From positions 103,046,072-103,110,071 of the forward strand of contig OY757014.1 in assembly GCA_963580285.1 (NCBI GenBank): 64,000 nucleotides of DNA, read 5' to 3'. The position numbers and the translations under genes are program-made. Positions within the stretch are counted from its first letter, which is position 1. Each line of letters begins with the position of its first letter. This document shows positions 53,083-64,000 of this stretch, one piece after another. Under the pieces are notes generated by a model, which was given only the letters and a program-made list of their open reading frames with translations, was not told where the DNA came from and searched no databases. Source of the stretch: Lucinisca nassula. Its lineage: Eukaryota > Mollusca > Bivalvia > Lucinida > Lucinidae.

Positions 53083-53206
53083 AATCAAGGGATTTCGTAT
53101 TGGCCCAGGTACAGGTCCGAGGTCTGCTGCATTGGCCTTCGGCCTCGGGCCAATGCAGCTGACCGAGGACCTGTAACTGGGTCAGTGCGAAATTACTTGA
53201 TTATTG
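53083..53206. repeat. Long inverted repeat next to DIRS 3' end
   Basis: Arms of ~55 bp with mismatches: TAATCAAGGGATTTCG, GGTCCGAGG, GCTGCATTGGCC then GGGCCAATGCAGC, CCGAGGACC, CGAAATTACTTGATTA. Confidence 0.8.
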
Positions 53207-53311
53207 GCAATTTTATAAATTGACACACTTAAAAAAAAACATGATTCTTGATTTTTTTACCTCACTTGACCTCAGTTAATATTGGTTGACCTGGTGTTAA
53301 TACGAATGACC

Positions 53312-54193
53312 TCAGATCAATACAGGATAGTCAATTAATCGACGAAAGCTGTGGCCAGTGAACTTGTCAGCGGGGTACCCTAAATGTGACAAACAGTGGC
53401 GCAGTCTCGAAGTGAATGCACTTTGCGTTAAGGCTATGGTGGCAGATTGATCCTTGTATCGGAACAAAGGGGCTGGGGTTGTTGAGGCCGGGCATTCCAA
53501 GGACAAGAGCAACAGTGCTGAGGAGAGACAAAAACCCGAATTGGGAATGCGAGGCAATGGAATAAGAAGATGACGTTCCCTGAACTGAATTACCTTTGAC
53601 CAACGGACAGTCAATACAATACCCTGAGTAGTGAACTCTGTGTCCTTTACATAGAGATGATAAGTGGGGTCAAACGAGGTGAGTGAATGTATAAGCAGGT
53701 TCGATTTTCTGAAAAAGGAGAAAAACGCAACCAAACAGGCCGCCCAAAAGCACCGATCCAGGCTCTTTTGGAAGTCAAGTTTCGTTAAGATCCCCGATAA
53801 AATATCAATGGTGATTGGTAATTTTTGGGTAACCATTTTGCATTCAATCCGTTTGACACCTTTGAGAATTGGAGATATATACCAATTGGTGTCAAGCGGA
53901 TTTGGCAAACCTGCGTCAATGTGAAGTAGTCGAACGACATTTAGCTATTGGCGTATAGAAGAAAAAGCAAGTTTTCTTGAAAGAAAAGCAATATATCTGC
54001 CCAAATCTATCTGAGACAAAGGTACCGGACTGACACCTAACTGTGCACAAAATTTAAAGTATACTGTTCGTTGTGTCTGGTATGTCCTGTTTGTAGATGG
54101 GGCAAAAGTATGATTCCTGAAGAACTGGACTTCTCTGTCAAGACTTTCTGAAAGGCTCGTTAATCCGACGTGGTCTACGTTCCCCAGAGGCAT
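53312..54193 (-). pseudogene. DIRS tyrosine recombinase, 3' truncated
   Basis: Two minus-strand frames: 54193-53945 is the helical core-binding half (FRNHTFAPSTNRTYQTQRTV, LGVSPVPLSQIDLGRYIAFL), and 53908-53312 the catalytic half (ACLVAFFSFFRKSNLL with the first Arg, GHSFRR with His and second Arg). The catalytic Tyr region after HSFRR is replaced by LIDYPVLI and a stop. A break near 53930 separates the halves. In DIRS elements this enzyme replaces integrase and inserts circular DNA copies. Inactive here. Confidence 0.85.
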
Positions 54194-54200
54194 GGGACTG

Positions 54201-54890
54201 CTAGACTGGGCCAGAAGACCACCATCTCGGGAATCTGTCGAGGAGAAAATGGACAGAGCGTAAAGACATATGAAGTCTTAGAGGTGTGTACGCCGTATAG
54301 GGAAGCAACGTTTGTAAATGGCCTGGCATATGAAGCCTAGATGCGCTGTCGGCAGCAATATTGAGACAGCCTCGGATGTGTCGGGCTGTCAATTGAAAGT
54401 TATAGGAAGCGCTCAACCAAAACAGGTGCCGGATGCACTGCATAACTACTTTGTTCTTACAAGTACCCTTGGTTAGGCTACTGACCACTGTCATATTATC
54501 AGACTGCAAGACAATCCGTTTATTTTCCCATAACTTTGCCCATCGTTGAGCTGCAAGTACCACTTCTAGTGTCTCTTTCTCATTTATGTGCCAGGAAGCT
54601 GCGTCTGGTACGTCCTGACTCCAGTTAAAATAAAACCAGTCAAGGCAAAACGAGCCCCACGCCGCATCATCACAGGCATCTGTGAATACACTAATAAAAG
54701 GTTGTTTGTCGAGAACTGTCGAATTACCATTGAAGGTTTCTAAGATTTGAAACCACCATAAGAGGTCTTTTCGCATTTCTGGAGAAATTAAAGCTTTGTG
54801 TGAAGCATGTTTTAAGGAGCTTAACTGGTCGAAGATGCGACGGAGAAAGACTCGCCCACCCTTAACTACACCAGCTGCCCAGGACAGCAT
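54201..54890 (-). pseudogene. DIRS RNase H domain
   Basis: Open 229-codon frame. Acidic RNase H residues visible: Asp in SVFTDACDDAAWG, Glu in NEKETLEVVLAAQR, Asp in VLQSDNMTVVSSL, and HIRGCLNIAADSASR at the end. Fused in life to the RT upstream (MVDPTQRITFLGIELDS frame, 55054-54866, leads into it). Confidence 0.85.
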
Positions 54891-55825
54891 GCAGCTATCT
54901 TTTGAAGCTGCCTTTTGGAGGCACGTTTATGCAGTAAGAAACCTTGCAGTTCCTGTCTAAAACCCTGGAGCTTGTCACCAGGAAGACGCATACACATGGA
55001 CAGGGAATCCAGTTCAATGCCCAGGAATGTAATCCTTTGAGTGGGGTCCACCACTTTGCCCTAGTGTATGGAAAACCCCAGCTTCCGGAGAACTTACTGA
55101 GTGCTGCTGCACATTTTTCTTTAAAGTCTGCAATTATTAGAAACTCGTCGAGATAAGCAACTAACAGGTCATACCCTCTACGGCCCATCATCCTTTTGAC
55201 CGCCTGGATGGACCGCCTTTTGACCGCCTGGGTCAAGCGGTGGAAAATGCCCGGACTTAGTTTCGCCCCAAAACACAAACGGGTGTCCTTGAGGTAAACA
55301 TCAGTGCCATTGAATGTCCATTTCAGCCCAGTGACCTTCTGAGAATGTTCTGACAACTTGACAGAGCGGTAGGCACTTTTCAGGTCTACCTTGGCAAAGA
55401 AACAGCCTTCTGACATCATTGATGAGGCATCGTCTACTCGAGCAAATTTTTGTAACCAGTCAGATGAGCAATAGTCATTAACTGACCGGCCAGATGGACG
55501 GGAGCAGTCATGAATCAATCGCACATCCCAATCTGGCTTAGCTAAAGCCGCCATGGGGCTGACAACATCTGGGGGTGTGTCGCAAACCACATAATGGCTA
55601 GCTTGAATTTTTTTCTATCTGTCGGGATGCTTTACCATAAAGTGGACTGCCAGGCTGGGCAGATGGATGATTTGTACACTTAACTGGAGAGATATGAACC
55701 TCCTCATCTATGATGTCAAACCCATTTTTATGCCATTCAAAAGGAACTCTTTATCCGGATCACTTTCCAACTCCATCTCCCAGTCCGCCAAATGAAGGCC
55801 CGGTGAGGGGGTGACCTTATTTCCT
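54866..55825 (-). pseudogene. DIRS reverse transcriptase
   Basis: RT motifs in the main frame (55590-54895): KPDWDVRLIHDCSRPSGRSV, FAKVDLKSAYRSVKLSE (first Asp), LCFGAKLSPGIFHRLTQAV, LLVAYLDEFLIIAD. The catalytic pair reads YLDE, so the second Asp is Glu. A frameshift near 55080 moves the continuation to another frame. Upstream, 55825-55591 has frame-shifted scraps (LADWEMELESDPDKEFLLNG) of the pre-RT region that meet the AGCTCACC array. Confidence 0.85.
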
Positions 55826-55830
55826 AGTTT

Positions 55831-58800
55831 TTTTAGCTCACCTGAGCCGAAGGCTCATGTGAGGTATTAGTATACCACGAGCCGGCGTCCGTCGACCGTC
55901 GTCGTCCGTCGTCGTCGTCCGTCGTCGTCGTCCGTCGTCCACACTTTCAAAGAAGTATATCTCCGGAACCAGTGGGCCAATCTTGATCAAATTTCATGTG
56001 AAGCATTATCAGGTAGGGGGAAAGGCTGCATACTGTTTTCGGGCAGATCGGATGAGAACTCTGGTTGCCACAGCAACAAAGAGCTCCCATAGGCTTAACA
56101 TAGGAAAAAGCTTGTCATCACTCTAGCTCCGTCATTTTTTCTGATCGACTTCATTCTTGCAGATAACGAGGACAGGCATGAAATCTCGATCAAGTTCGAT
56201 TTTGGGCTGAATCGGATTATTCACTCAGGAGTTACGTGCCCTTGAGCGTTAGGAAAAAGCTTGTCATCACTCTAGCTCCGTCAATTTTTTCTGATCGACT
56301 TCATTCTTGCAGATAAAGAGGACAGGCATGAAATCTCGATCAAGTTCGATATTAGGCTGAATCGGATTATTCAAACAGGAGTTACATGCCCTTGAGCGTT
56401 GAAAAAATTGCCTATTGACTTAACATGGGGAGAATGTTGTCATCATGGTAGCTGCTTCAATTATTTTCAGATTGGCTTTATTCTTGCAGATAACCAGCAC
56501 AGCCATGAAATCTCGGTCAAGTTCGATAACTGGCAGAATCGGATCATTCACTTAGGAGTTACCTGCCCTTGTGTGTTTTTGCATTAGGGTTAATGGGAAT
56601 TTCAAAAATGTATATCTTAAAGACTACTTGGCCAACTTTGATCAAATTTCATGTGTCGCATTATTGGGCAAGTGGAAAGGCTTCATTAGGTTTTCAGGCA
56701 GATCTGAGTGGAACTCTGGTTGCCATGGCAACATCTAGCTCCCATAGACTTCACATAGGAAAAAGCTTGTCATCACTCTAGCTCCGTCAATTTTTTTCTG
56801 ATCGACTTCATTCTTGCAGATAACCAGTAGAGGCATAAAATCTTGATCAAGTTCGATTTTGGGCCGAATCAGATAATTCACTCAAGAGTTACGTCCCCTT
56901 GAGCGCCCGAAAAATTGCCTATCGACTTAACATGGGGAAAATGTTGTCATCACTGTAGCTGCTTCAATTTTGTTCGGATTGGCTTCATTCTTACAGATAA
57001 CCAGCACAGCCATGAAATCTCGGTCAAGTTCGATAATTGGCAGAATCAGATCATACACTGAGGAGTTACCTGCCCTTGTGCATTTTTGCATAAGGGTTAA
57101 TGTGAATTTCAAAAATGTATATCTTGAAGACTACTTGGCCGACTTTGATCAAATTTCATGTGTAACATTATTGGGCAAGTGGAAAGACTGCATAAGGTTT
57201 TCATGCAGATCTGAGTGGAACTCTGGTTACCATGGCAACATATAGCTCCCATAGACTTAACATAGGAAAAAGCTTGTCATCACTCTAGCTCCGTCAATTT
57301 TTTTCTGATCGACTTCATTCTTGCAGATAATAAGGACAGGCATAAAATCCCGGTTAAGTTCGATTTTGGGCCGAATCGGAATATTGACCTCGGAGTTACG
57401 TGACCTTGAGCGACAAAAAATTTGCCCATAGACTTAACATAGGGAAAATGTTGTGACTACGATAGGGACTTGAATTTTTTTCAGATCAGCTTCAAACTTG
57501 CAGGTAACGAGGACAGACATAAAATCTCAGTTAAGTTAGATTTTGGGCCTAATCGGATTATTTGCCTTGGAGTTACCTGCCCTTGAGCATAAAAAAATAC
57601 GTTGTGACCACGATAGCAACTTTATTTTTATTCAGATCAGCTTCAAACTTGCAGGTAACGTGGACAGGCATAAAATCTCAGTTAAGTTCGAATCGGAATA
57701 TTGACCTCGGAGTTACATGACCTTGAGCGACAAAAAATTTGCCCATAGACTTTACATAGGGAAAATGTTGTGACTACGATAGCGACTTGAATTTTTTTCA
57801 GATCAGCTTCAAACTTGCAGGTAACGAGGACAGACATAAAATCTCGGTTAAGTTCGATTTTGGGCCGAATCGGATTATTTGCTTTTGAGTTACCTGCCCT
57901 TGAGCATAAAAAAATACGTTGTGACCACGATAGCAACTTTATTTTTATTCAAATCAGCTTCAAACTTGCAGGTAACGAGGACAGGCATAAAATCTCGGTT
58001 AAGTTCAATTTTGGGCCGAATCGGAATATTGACCTCGGAGTTACGTGACCTTGAGCGACAAAAAATTTGCCCATAGACTTAATTAGGGAAAATGTTGCGA
58101 CTACGATAGCGACTTGATTTTTTTTTCAGATCAGCTTTAAACTTGCAGGTAACGAGGACAGACATAAAATCTCGGTTATTTTCGATTTTGGGCCGAATCG
58201 GAATATTTGCCTTGGAGTTACCTGCCCTTGAGCATAAAAAAATACGTTGTGACCACGATAGCAACTTTATTTTTATTCATATCAGCTTCAAACTTGCAGG
58301 TAACGAGGACAGGCATAAAATCTCGGTTAAGTTCGATTTTGGGCCGAATCGGAATATTGACCTCAGAGTTACGTAACCTTGAGAGACAAAAAAATTTGCT
58401 CATAGACTTAACGTAGGGAAAATGTTGTGACAGAAATAGCGACTTGAATTTTTAGCTCACCTGAGCCGAAGGCTCATGTGAGGTATTAGTATACCACGAG
58501 CCGGCGTCCGTCGTCCGTCGTCGTCGTCCGTCGTCGTCCGTCGTCCACACTTTCAAAGAAGTATATCTCCGGAACCAGTGGGCCAATCTTGATCAAATTT
58601 CATGTGAAGCATTATCAGGTAGGGGGAAAGGCTGCATACTGTTTTCGGGCAGATCGGATTGGAACCCTGGTTGCCACGGCAACAAATAGCTCCCATAGAC
58701 TTAACATAGGAAAAAGTTTGTCATCACTCTAGCTCCGTCAATTTTTTTCTGATCGACTTCATTCTTGCAGATAACGAGGACAGGCATGAAATCTCGATCA

Positions 58801-60697
58801 AGTTCGATTTTGGGCTGAATCGGAGTATTCACTCAGGAGTTACGTGCCCTCGAGCGTTCTTAACATAGGAAAAAGCTTGTCATCACTCTAGCTCCGTTAA
58901 TTTTTTTCTGATCGACTTCATTCTTGCAGATAACGAGGACAGGCATGAAATCTCGATCAAGTTCGATTTTGGGCTGAATCGGATTATTCACTCAGGAGTT
59001 ACGTGCCCTTGAGCGTTGAAAAATTGCCTATTGACTTAACATGGGGAGAATGTTGTCATCACCGTAGCTGCTTCAATTATTTTCAGATTGGCTTTATTCT
59101 TGCAGATAACCAGCACAGCCATGAAATCTCGGTCAAGTTCGATAACTGGCAGAATCGGATCATTTACTTAGGAGTTACCTGCCCTTGTGTGTTTTTGCAT
59201 TAGGGTTAATGGGAATTTCAAAAATGTATATCTTAAAGACTACTTGGCCAACTTTGATCAAATTTCATGTGTCGCATTATTGGGCAAGTGGAAAGGCTTC
59301 ATTAGGTTTTCAGGCAGATCTGAGTGGAACTCTGGTTGCCATGGCAACATCTAGCTCCCATAGACTTCACATAGGAAAAAGCTTGTCATCACTCTAGCTC
59401 CGTCAATTTTTTTTCTGATCGACTTCATTCTTGCAGATAACCAGTACAGGCATAAAATCTCGGTCAAGTTCGATTTTGGGCCAAATCGGATTATTTGCCT
59501 TGGAGTTACCTGCCCTTGAGCATAAAAAAATACGTTGTGACCACGATAGCAACTTTATTTTTATTCAGATCAGCTTCAAACTTGTCGGCTTCATTCTTGC
59601 AGATAATAAGGACAGGCATTAAATCTCGGTTAGGTTCGAATTTGGGCAGAATCGGAATATTGACCTCGGAGTTACATGACCTTGAGCGACAAAAAATTTG
59701 CCCATAGACTTAACATAGGGAAAATGTTGTGACTACGATAGCGACTTGAATTTTTTTCAGATCAGCTTCAAACTTGCAGGTAACGAGGACAGACATAAAA
59801 TCTCGGTTAAGTTCGATTTTGGGCCGAATCGGATTATTTGCCTTGGAGTTACCTGCCCTTGAGCATAAAAAATACGTTGTGACCACGATAGCAACTTTAT
59901 TTTTATTCATATCAGCTTCAAACTTGCAGGTAACGAGGACAGGCATAAAATCTCGGTTAAGTTCGATTTTGGGCCGAATCGGAATATTGACCTCGGAGTT
60001 ACGTGACCTTGAGAGACAAAAAAATTTGCCCATAGACTTAACGTAGGGAAAATGTTGTTACAGAAATAGCGACTTGAATTTTTAGCTCACCTGAGCCAAA
60101 GGCTCCAGTGAGCTGATAGTATACCAAGGCTCCGGAGTCCGTCGTCTGTCGTCCGTCCATCCGTCGTCCACACTTTCAATGCAGCATATCTCAGAAGGCA
60201 GTCGACCAATCTTGTTTAAATTTTATGTGTAGCACCATTGGGCAAGGGGAAAGGCTGCATTAGGTTTTGGAGCTAGTCTGGTTCATTTGTTCCTTCATTC
60301 TTCTTTCTCTCCATATAGAGATAATAGACCAATGTTAAATTTTTAATCAAAGATTTCTCAGGAACTATAAAAGCTAGAAGCATCAAATTTGGTATTCAAT
60401 AGAATAATGATGACTTATTTTATGTAAGAGACATTGGGCTTTCTCAGCTTATTTGTTCATTTGTTCTTTCATTCTTCTTTCTCTCCATTTTGACCAATGT
60501 TAAATTTTCGTCAAAGATTTCTCAGGAACTATAGAAGCTAGAAGTCTCAAACTTGGAATGCAATGCAATAATGATGACTTATATCCTGTAAGGGTCAATG
60601 GGCTGGATTCTATTAGCAGATTTAGTAGTCAAGTCTGTGAATTGTTAAAACTTAAGTTCCTCAGGTGAGCGGTTTAGGCTCATTGAGCCTCTTGTTT
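55831..60697. repeat. AGCTCACCTGAGC repeat array inserted in DIRS element
   Basis: The repeat head TTAGCTCACCTGAGC plus AAGGCTC and a (GTCGTC)n run occurs at 55833, 58453 and 60083, each starting a new copy; the far end is CTCAGGTGAGCGGTTTAGG and GAGCCTCTTGTTT. Inside are about 19 modules carrying TTCTTGCAGATAAC or AACTTGCAGGTAAC, then GGACAGGCAT, AAATCTCG and AAGTTCGATTTTGGG, spaced by ~151-179 bp. The family is widespread in bivalve genomes; no protein is encoded and the short frames are module by-products. Confidence 0.88.
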
Positions 60698-61777
60698 CAA
60701 CATGTGTCTGAGATGAATGCTTCTGCAGGCAGCCCGGCAATAAACACACATGCCGGTACCCACAGTTTGGGAAGGAGCATTAAAGTTACGACAGATAGGC
60801 GTATCTTTCTTTTCCCTATCCGGTTTGCCACTTTTCTGGGTGTTTCCTTTATTCAGCGACTGACTACCCTGGGCAGCTGGTTTGTCACGTGGCTGAAGAA
60901 ATAACGTGTGCAGGTGCTGCACATCCGTTCCCCACCTGAAGGCCATGGAAGACTGTAGTTTCCTATATTCTCTGTCAAAAAGCAGAACAGAGACTTAACT
61001 GTATCTTTGGATCAGTTGGTACACCTTCGTGGTGTATGACAAATAATCCATGAGGGCAGGACCCACCAATATTTTGTCCCCAAACAAGTTTATAAAGGAT
61101 AGACAGATTTGCTACAGACCACTGGCATAGGGTGATGTTCTCCAAGCGGGGCTTCTTAGGTCCAGACTTGACCACGATATGCTGTTCGCCTTGACCCCCT
61201 CTTCTTCGACAGAACTCTGAACAAAGTCGCAAATATCTAAGTAATTACTGACTGACTTACCCGAAGCTGAGGATATATGTATTTGCGGATCATTCCAGAA
61301 GAGGTTGTGCTGCCTGTGCCCTCCCATGATCTGCCGAAGAATCCTGAACATTCGACACAACACTGTTCTATTTGCCACAAGATTGTTTATCATCTGTTGG
61401 TAAACGTCAGTGCACTCGTTACTGTGTGCGCCGTTGTTCGCGATATCCGGCTCAACGGTTTGGGTAATTGTAATAGCCGGACCGGCTGTTCCGTCCACCT
61501 CCTAGGTATTGGTTGTTCCAGCGGCGGTATTAGCTGTTCCGTTGACCAAAAGCGTGTCGACGATGTGGAGCATCAGGCGTCGCTGGCCCCTTGGAATTTT
61601 GTCGGAGGCGAGATCGTCGATCTGGACTAATTTAAGCGCCTCCAGTGATGTGAAACTCTGTTTGAGCAGCTCGTCGGTTGCTGGTCTGCTGTTAGAGGTG
61701 CAGAAATGCACCACCATGTCTTCGTCCGACATAACCGTGCTGTCTTCATTCGTGGCCTCATTTGGTGTAGTTGCCAT
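60698..61777 (-). pseudogene. DIRS gag, decayed
   Basis: Minus strand. ATG at 61777 (MATTPNEATNED), frame open to a single TAG at 61502-61504, then continuing in the same frame (DGTAGPAITITQTVEPD) to ~61190, where a frameshift leads into KSGPKKPRLENITLCQWSVA (61160) and later MAFRWGTDVQHLHTLFLQPR with a C-terminal Cys/His cluster (CRNFN, CVYC, H) at 60946-60700. These are hallmark segments of DIRS Gag in molluscs. The tail is interrupted by the AGCTCACC array. Confidence 0.75.
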
Positions 61778-61815
61778 TTTTCCACTCTAACGTGTCTTTA
61801 TAACGTTTGACTAGC

Positions 61816-62037
61816 CTAATTTTTAGGAGCTTTTTTGGCGAAATCGCCACAGAAGAAACGCTTCACCTCAACACAATAAGCCAAACAGTCTAATAATCGG
61901 TACAATTTAGGATCCTGGGCACAAGCGGCAACCTCAATACAGTGCCACAACTTATTTATCTCATCCTGGCTCATGATTTTTCCATACCAGTAGGGTATAT
62001 GAAACGTTTCCAGTATAAATTTAAGTCTGTCCGCCAT
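61816..62037 (-). CDS. Small ORF upstream of DIRS gag, unidentified
   Basis: 73 codons, ATG at 62037 in a good context (ACAATGGCGG). It is rich in Cys and aromatics (ETFHIPYWYGKIMSQDEINK, LLDCLAYCVEVKRFF) and ends 38 bases before the gag ATG. It may be a leader ORF or a fragment of the element's first exon. No family recognised. Confidence 0.35.
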   Translation of the reverse strand: MADRLKFILETFHIPYWYGKIMSQDEINKLWHCIEVAACAQDPKLYRLLDCLAYCVEVKRFFCGDFAKKAPKN

Positions 62038-62610
62038 TGTTCTTTGTTAAACCAGATAAATAAGACTCAGAGTACATTTGCATCCACTGAAGTTTGTAGT
62101 CCGATATATGGTTAAGTCACTTTCTGCTCTTTTTATTCCAATCTAACACAATTATTCATTCGTTTTGTTGAAGGGATAAAAAGTTCTCAGGAGAACAGCT
62201 GCAACATGTATCACATCTTGATGCAGTACGCATATTCATAAGCCTGATGCGGGCACCCTTGTCAGAAAACCGCCAAAGACCTGGCTTAATAATTTTTGGT
62301 CAGTGCCAGAGCGATCTTGGCTCTGATTGGCTAGCACAACACACCCCACAGACACCATGCGTGTTCCTGGAAGAGGCCGTGTGCAAAACTCAGTATTTGA
62401 ATAGTTTTGGATGCTAAAAACAGATTTCTAGGAAGTCCAGCCTAATATGGCTTGCAGCCAAAACAAGTGTGCCTATCTACCGAGACAAAACGAGACCCTG
62501 GGAAAGGTCAAGGATATTGTTGGAATCAGCTGATTCAAAACAACACAGGCCAAATCACACTCACACTTTAAAACAAGATTAAACCTTAATCTCTCTATAA
62601 TATATGGACT
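62038..62610. other. No gene seen
   Basis: Probably the 5' untranslated/terminal part of the DIRS element at first; no terminal repeat could be matched to the 3' side. Confidence 0.4.
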
Positions 62611-62620
62611 CGGATCGGGA

Positions 62621-62935
62621 CCGGCCTCGGTAGCTCAGTCGGATGCGCGTCTGACTGGTGATCAGGAGGACGCGGGTTCGATACCTGCCGGGGTCGGCAA
62701 CATTCTTTCGTAGAGATTGATCATGAAATCTTTTCTACGGTCATTCTCTCCCTTCCGCTGATTCAAGAAGGGCAGCTGTCAGTTTCTGGCGAAAGAATGT
62801 GCACTGTACTGGTTAACCGCTTACGTTTTAGCCTGCCCAGGAAAAGTGTGAATAGGTAAACTGATCGGCTCAAAAATGACCTAAAACAGCGTTGACTGGG
62901 TCGTTAAACTCCAATACAAACAAACAAAAAACTCG
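62621..62935 (+). mobile_element. tRNA-headed SINE with the S3 tail (S4)
   Basis: tRNA-like head: CTCGGTAGCTCAGTCGGATG (box A), GGGTTCGATACC (box B), T-stem GCGGG/CCTGC pairs. Then a distinct centre, and from ~62810 the S3-like part: CTGTACTGGTTAACCGCTTA, AGCCTGCCCAGGAAAAG, ATGACCTAAAACAGCGTTGA and a CGTTAAACTCC-CAAA tail. The middle S3 block (GGCGACAGG...CACAAAATTGG) is absent. Confidence 0.88.
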
Positions 62936-63004
62936 GATTTGGCGTCCCTCTCCGTTGGTACCACAAATAACATAGAGTATTACAGAGGACATCAATACAA
63001 TGCC

Positions 63005-63307
63005 TAGGCCCCCGCCCATAGGGGCTTGAAGAAATATATGGGCTGCACGATGCTTCCACGCAGAGCTGAATCCGGCCCGCACACTAGTAGTGGTAAACCG
63101 CTTGGAGGATCTAAGCCTGTCCAGGAACCGCGGTGCGAGGCGGACCGTCCATGCTAATAAACCCTATTGGTTTCATTGGGCGACAGGGCTTTGAGATGTC
63201 ATTTCATCTCAGTGTCGGGTAAAAGTCCCACAAAATTGGAAGCAACGTCTCCAAAGTGACCTTTGCAGTGTTGACGGGGACGTTAAACCTCAAATCAAAC
63301 AAACAAA
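63005..63307 (+). mobile_element. SINE family S3, full length with 14-bp TSD
   Basis: TSD ATCAATACAATGCC at 62991-63004 and 63308-63321; near-identical to 28563, 37295 and 39120. Confidence 0.95.
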
Positions 63308-63321
63308 ATCAATACAATGCC

Positions 63322-63710
63322 AAACACATTCACTTTACTTCTGTAATACTGCGGTACAATACACATGTACTGTGTTTAACCCGGGTCGGTCTAAAACGCT
63401 GAATTTCTTGCTGAATTCAGCGACCTGCTGATCAGCTTATTGGGTCTAAAACGCTGAATTGCTGATATGCTGAATTTTATTATTTACAAGTTTTTCACGG
63501 CGTATTTTGCTTGGGTTTTGGGATTTTTTATTATGCAGTCCATAAATATAGTAAGCAATGATTAAGAGAAATGATTATTTTTTTATTATTTTGTTTTCCG
63601 GAAGAGCGACTGAAAATAGCCATAAAACTCGCAGTCAGCTGCAGGTACCCCAAAATTTTAAATGACTATTTGCAGTCATTCTATTTGACTGCAACTTACA
63701 TTTATCGGCC
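63322..63710. other. No gene seen
   Basis: Contains a duplicated AAAACGCTGAATT (63390, 63450) and an AT-rich run; no gene. Confidence 0.45.
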
Positions 63711-63711
63711 C

Positions 63712-63958
63712 CCCGACCATCGGGGCTTGAAGTAATAGATGGGCTGCATGATGCTTCCACGCAGAGCTGAAACCGACCCGAACACGAGTATTGGTAAACC
63801 GCTAAGATGATCTAAGCCTGCCCAAGCAATGCGGTGCGAGTCGGACCGTCCATGCTTATAAACCCATCTCAATGTCGGGTAAAAGTCCCACAAAATTGGA
63901 AGCAACGTCTCCAAAATGACCTATACTATGTTGACGGGACGTTAAACTTCTAATCAAA
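63712..63958 (+). mobile_element. SINE family S3, copy with central deletion
   Basis: CCCCGACCATCGGGGC head to GTTGACGGGACGTTAAAC tail; lacks the GGTTTCATTGGGCGACAGG block. The window ends in a fragment of the 9540-type MITE (63961-64000). Confidence 0.88.
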
Positions 63959-64000
63959 CAAATGCGCCATCGAAGACTCGGATCAGGCTGCGCATCTAAG

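Noticed and set aside
57682..60046. Many similar 60-107-codon ORFs on both strands
   Set aside because: Products of the tandem AGCTCACC modules; frames overlap on both strands and lack codon-level conservation.

Overview
This is a repeat-dense stretch of an animal nuclear genome, most likely a bivalve mollusc (probably a heterodont clam; inferred from repeat types, not proven). The one clear host gene is a large 3' exon of a GAREM-like CABIT/SAM adaptor (3978-6565, +). A second host-type exon of unknown function lies at 47515-47817 (-). Nearly everything else is mobile DNA, in nested layers that can often be dated against each other by target-site duplications (TSDs).

Layout. 0-11 kb: copies of an abundant ~280 bp palindromic MITE ('family P', ends CGAAAACACGCCTATA, central GAACCGCCTC hairpin), one array in which P and its flank are tandemly repeated, a TTAA MITE beside the GAREM splice acceptor, and several long perfect hairpins. 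11.4-13.1 kb: a Merlin (ISXO2-like) DNA transposon with an intact 350-aa DDE transposase and visible terminal inverted repeats. 13.4 kb: a complete tRNA-derived SINE. 14.8-17.1 and 25.6-28.1 kb: a direct segmental duplication. Between its arms (18875-25234) lies a young LTR element with two 818-bp LTRs, 5-bp TSDs and a tRNA-Leu-like primer site, but only one ORF, a 290-residue coiled-coil protein of no family I recognise.

27.3-33.8 kb: a broken DIRS-type retrotransposon (+ strand) interrupted by a SINE, a TTAA MITE, a Penelope-like reverse transcriptase remnant with flanking direct repeats, and cut at its 3' end by a decayed mariner (33.8-34.8 kb). 36-45 kb: dense P elements and SINEs, plus a complete-looking type I hammerhead ribozyme at 41322-41367; related, damaged hammerheads sit in the duplication. 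46.7-53 kb: retroelement tails, SINEs and palindromic MITEs. 53.3-61.8 kb: a second decayed DIRS element (- strand) split by a 4.9 kb array of the bivalve AGCTCACCTGAGC repeat with 150-180 bp internal modules. 62.6-64 kb: more SINEs, including one joining a tRNA head to the tail shared by the main SINE family.

The most notable items are the hammerhead ribozyme, the young LTR element with an unidentified ORF, the intact Merlin, and the shared 3' tail of three SINE families. Coordinates of repeats are read by eye and may be off by several bases unless a TSD or TIR is quoted.
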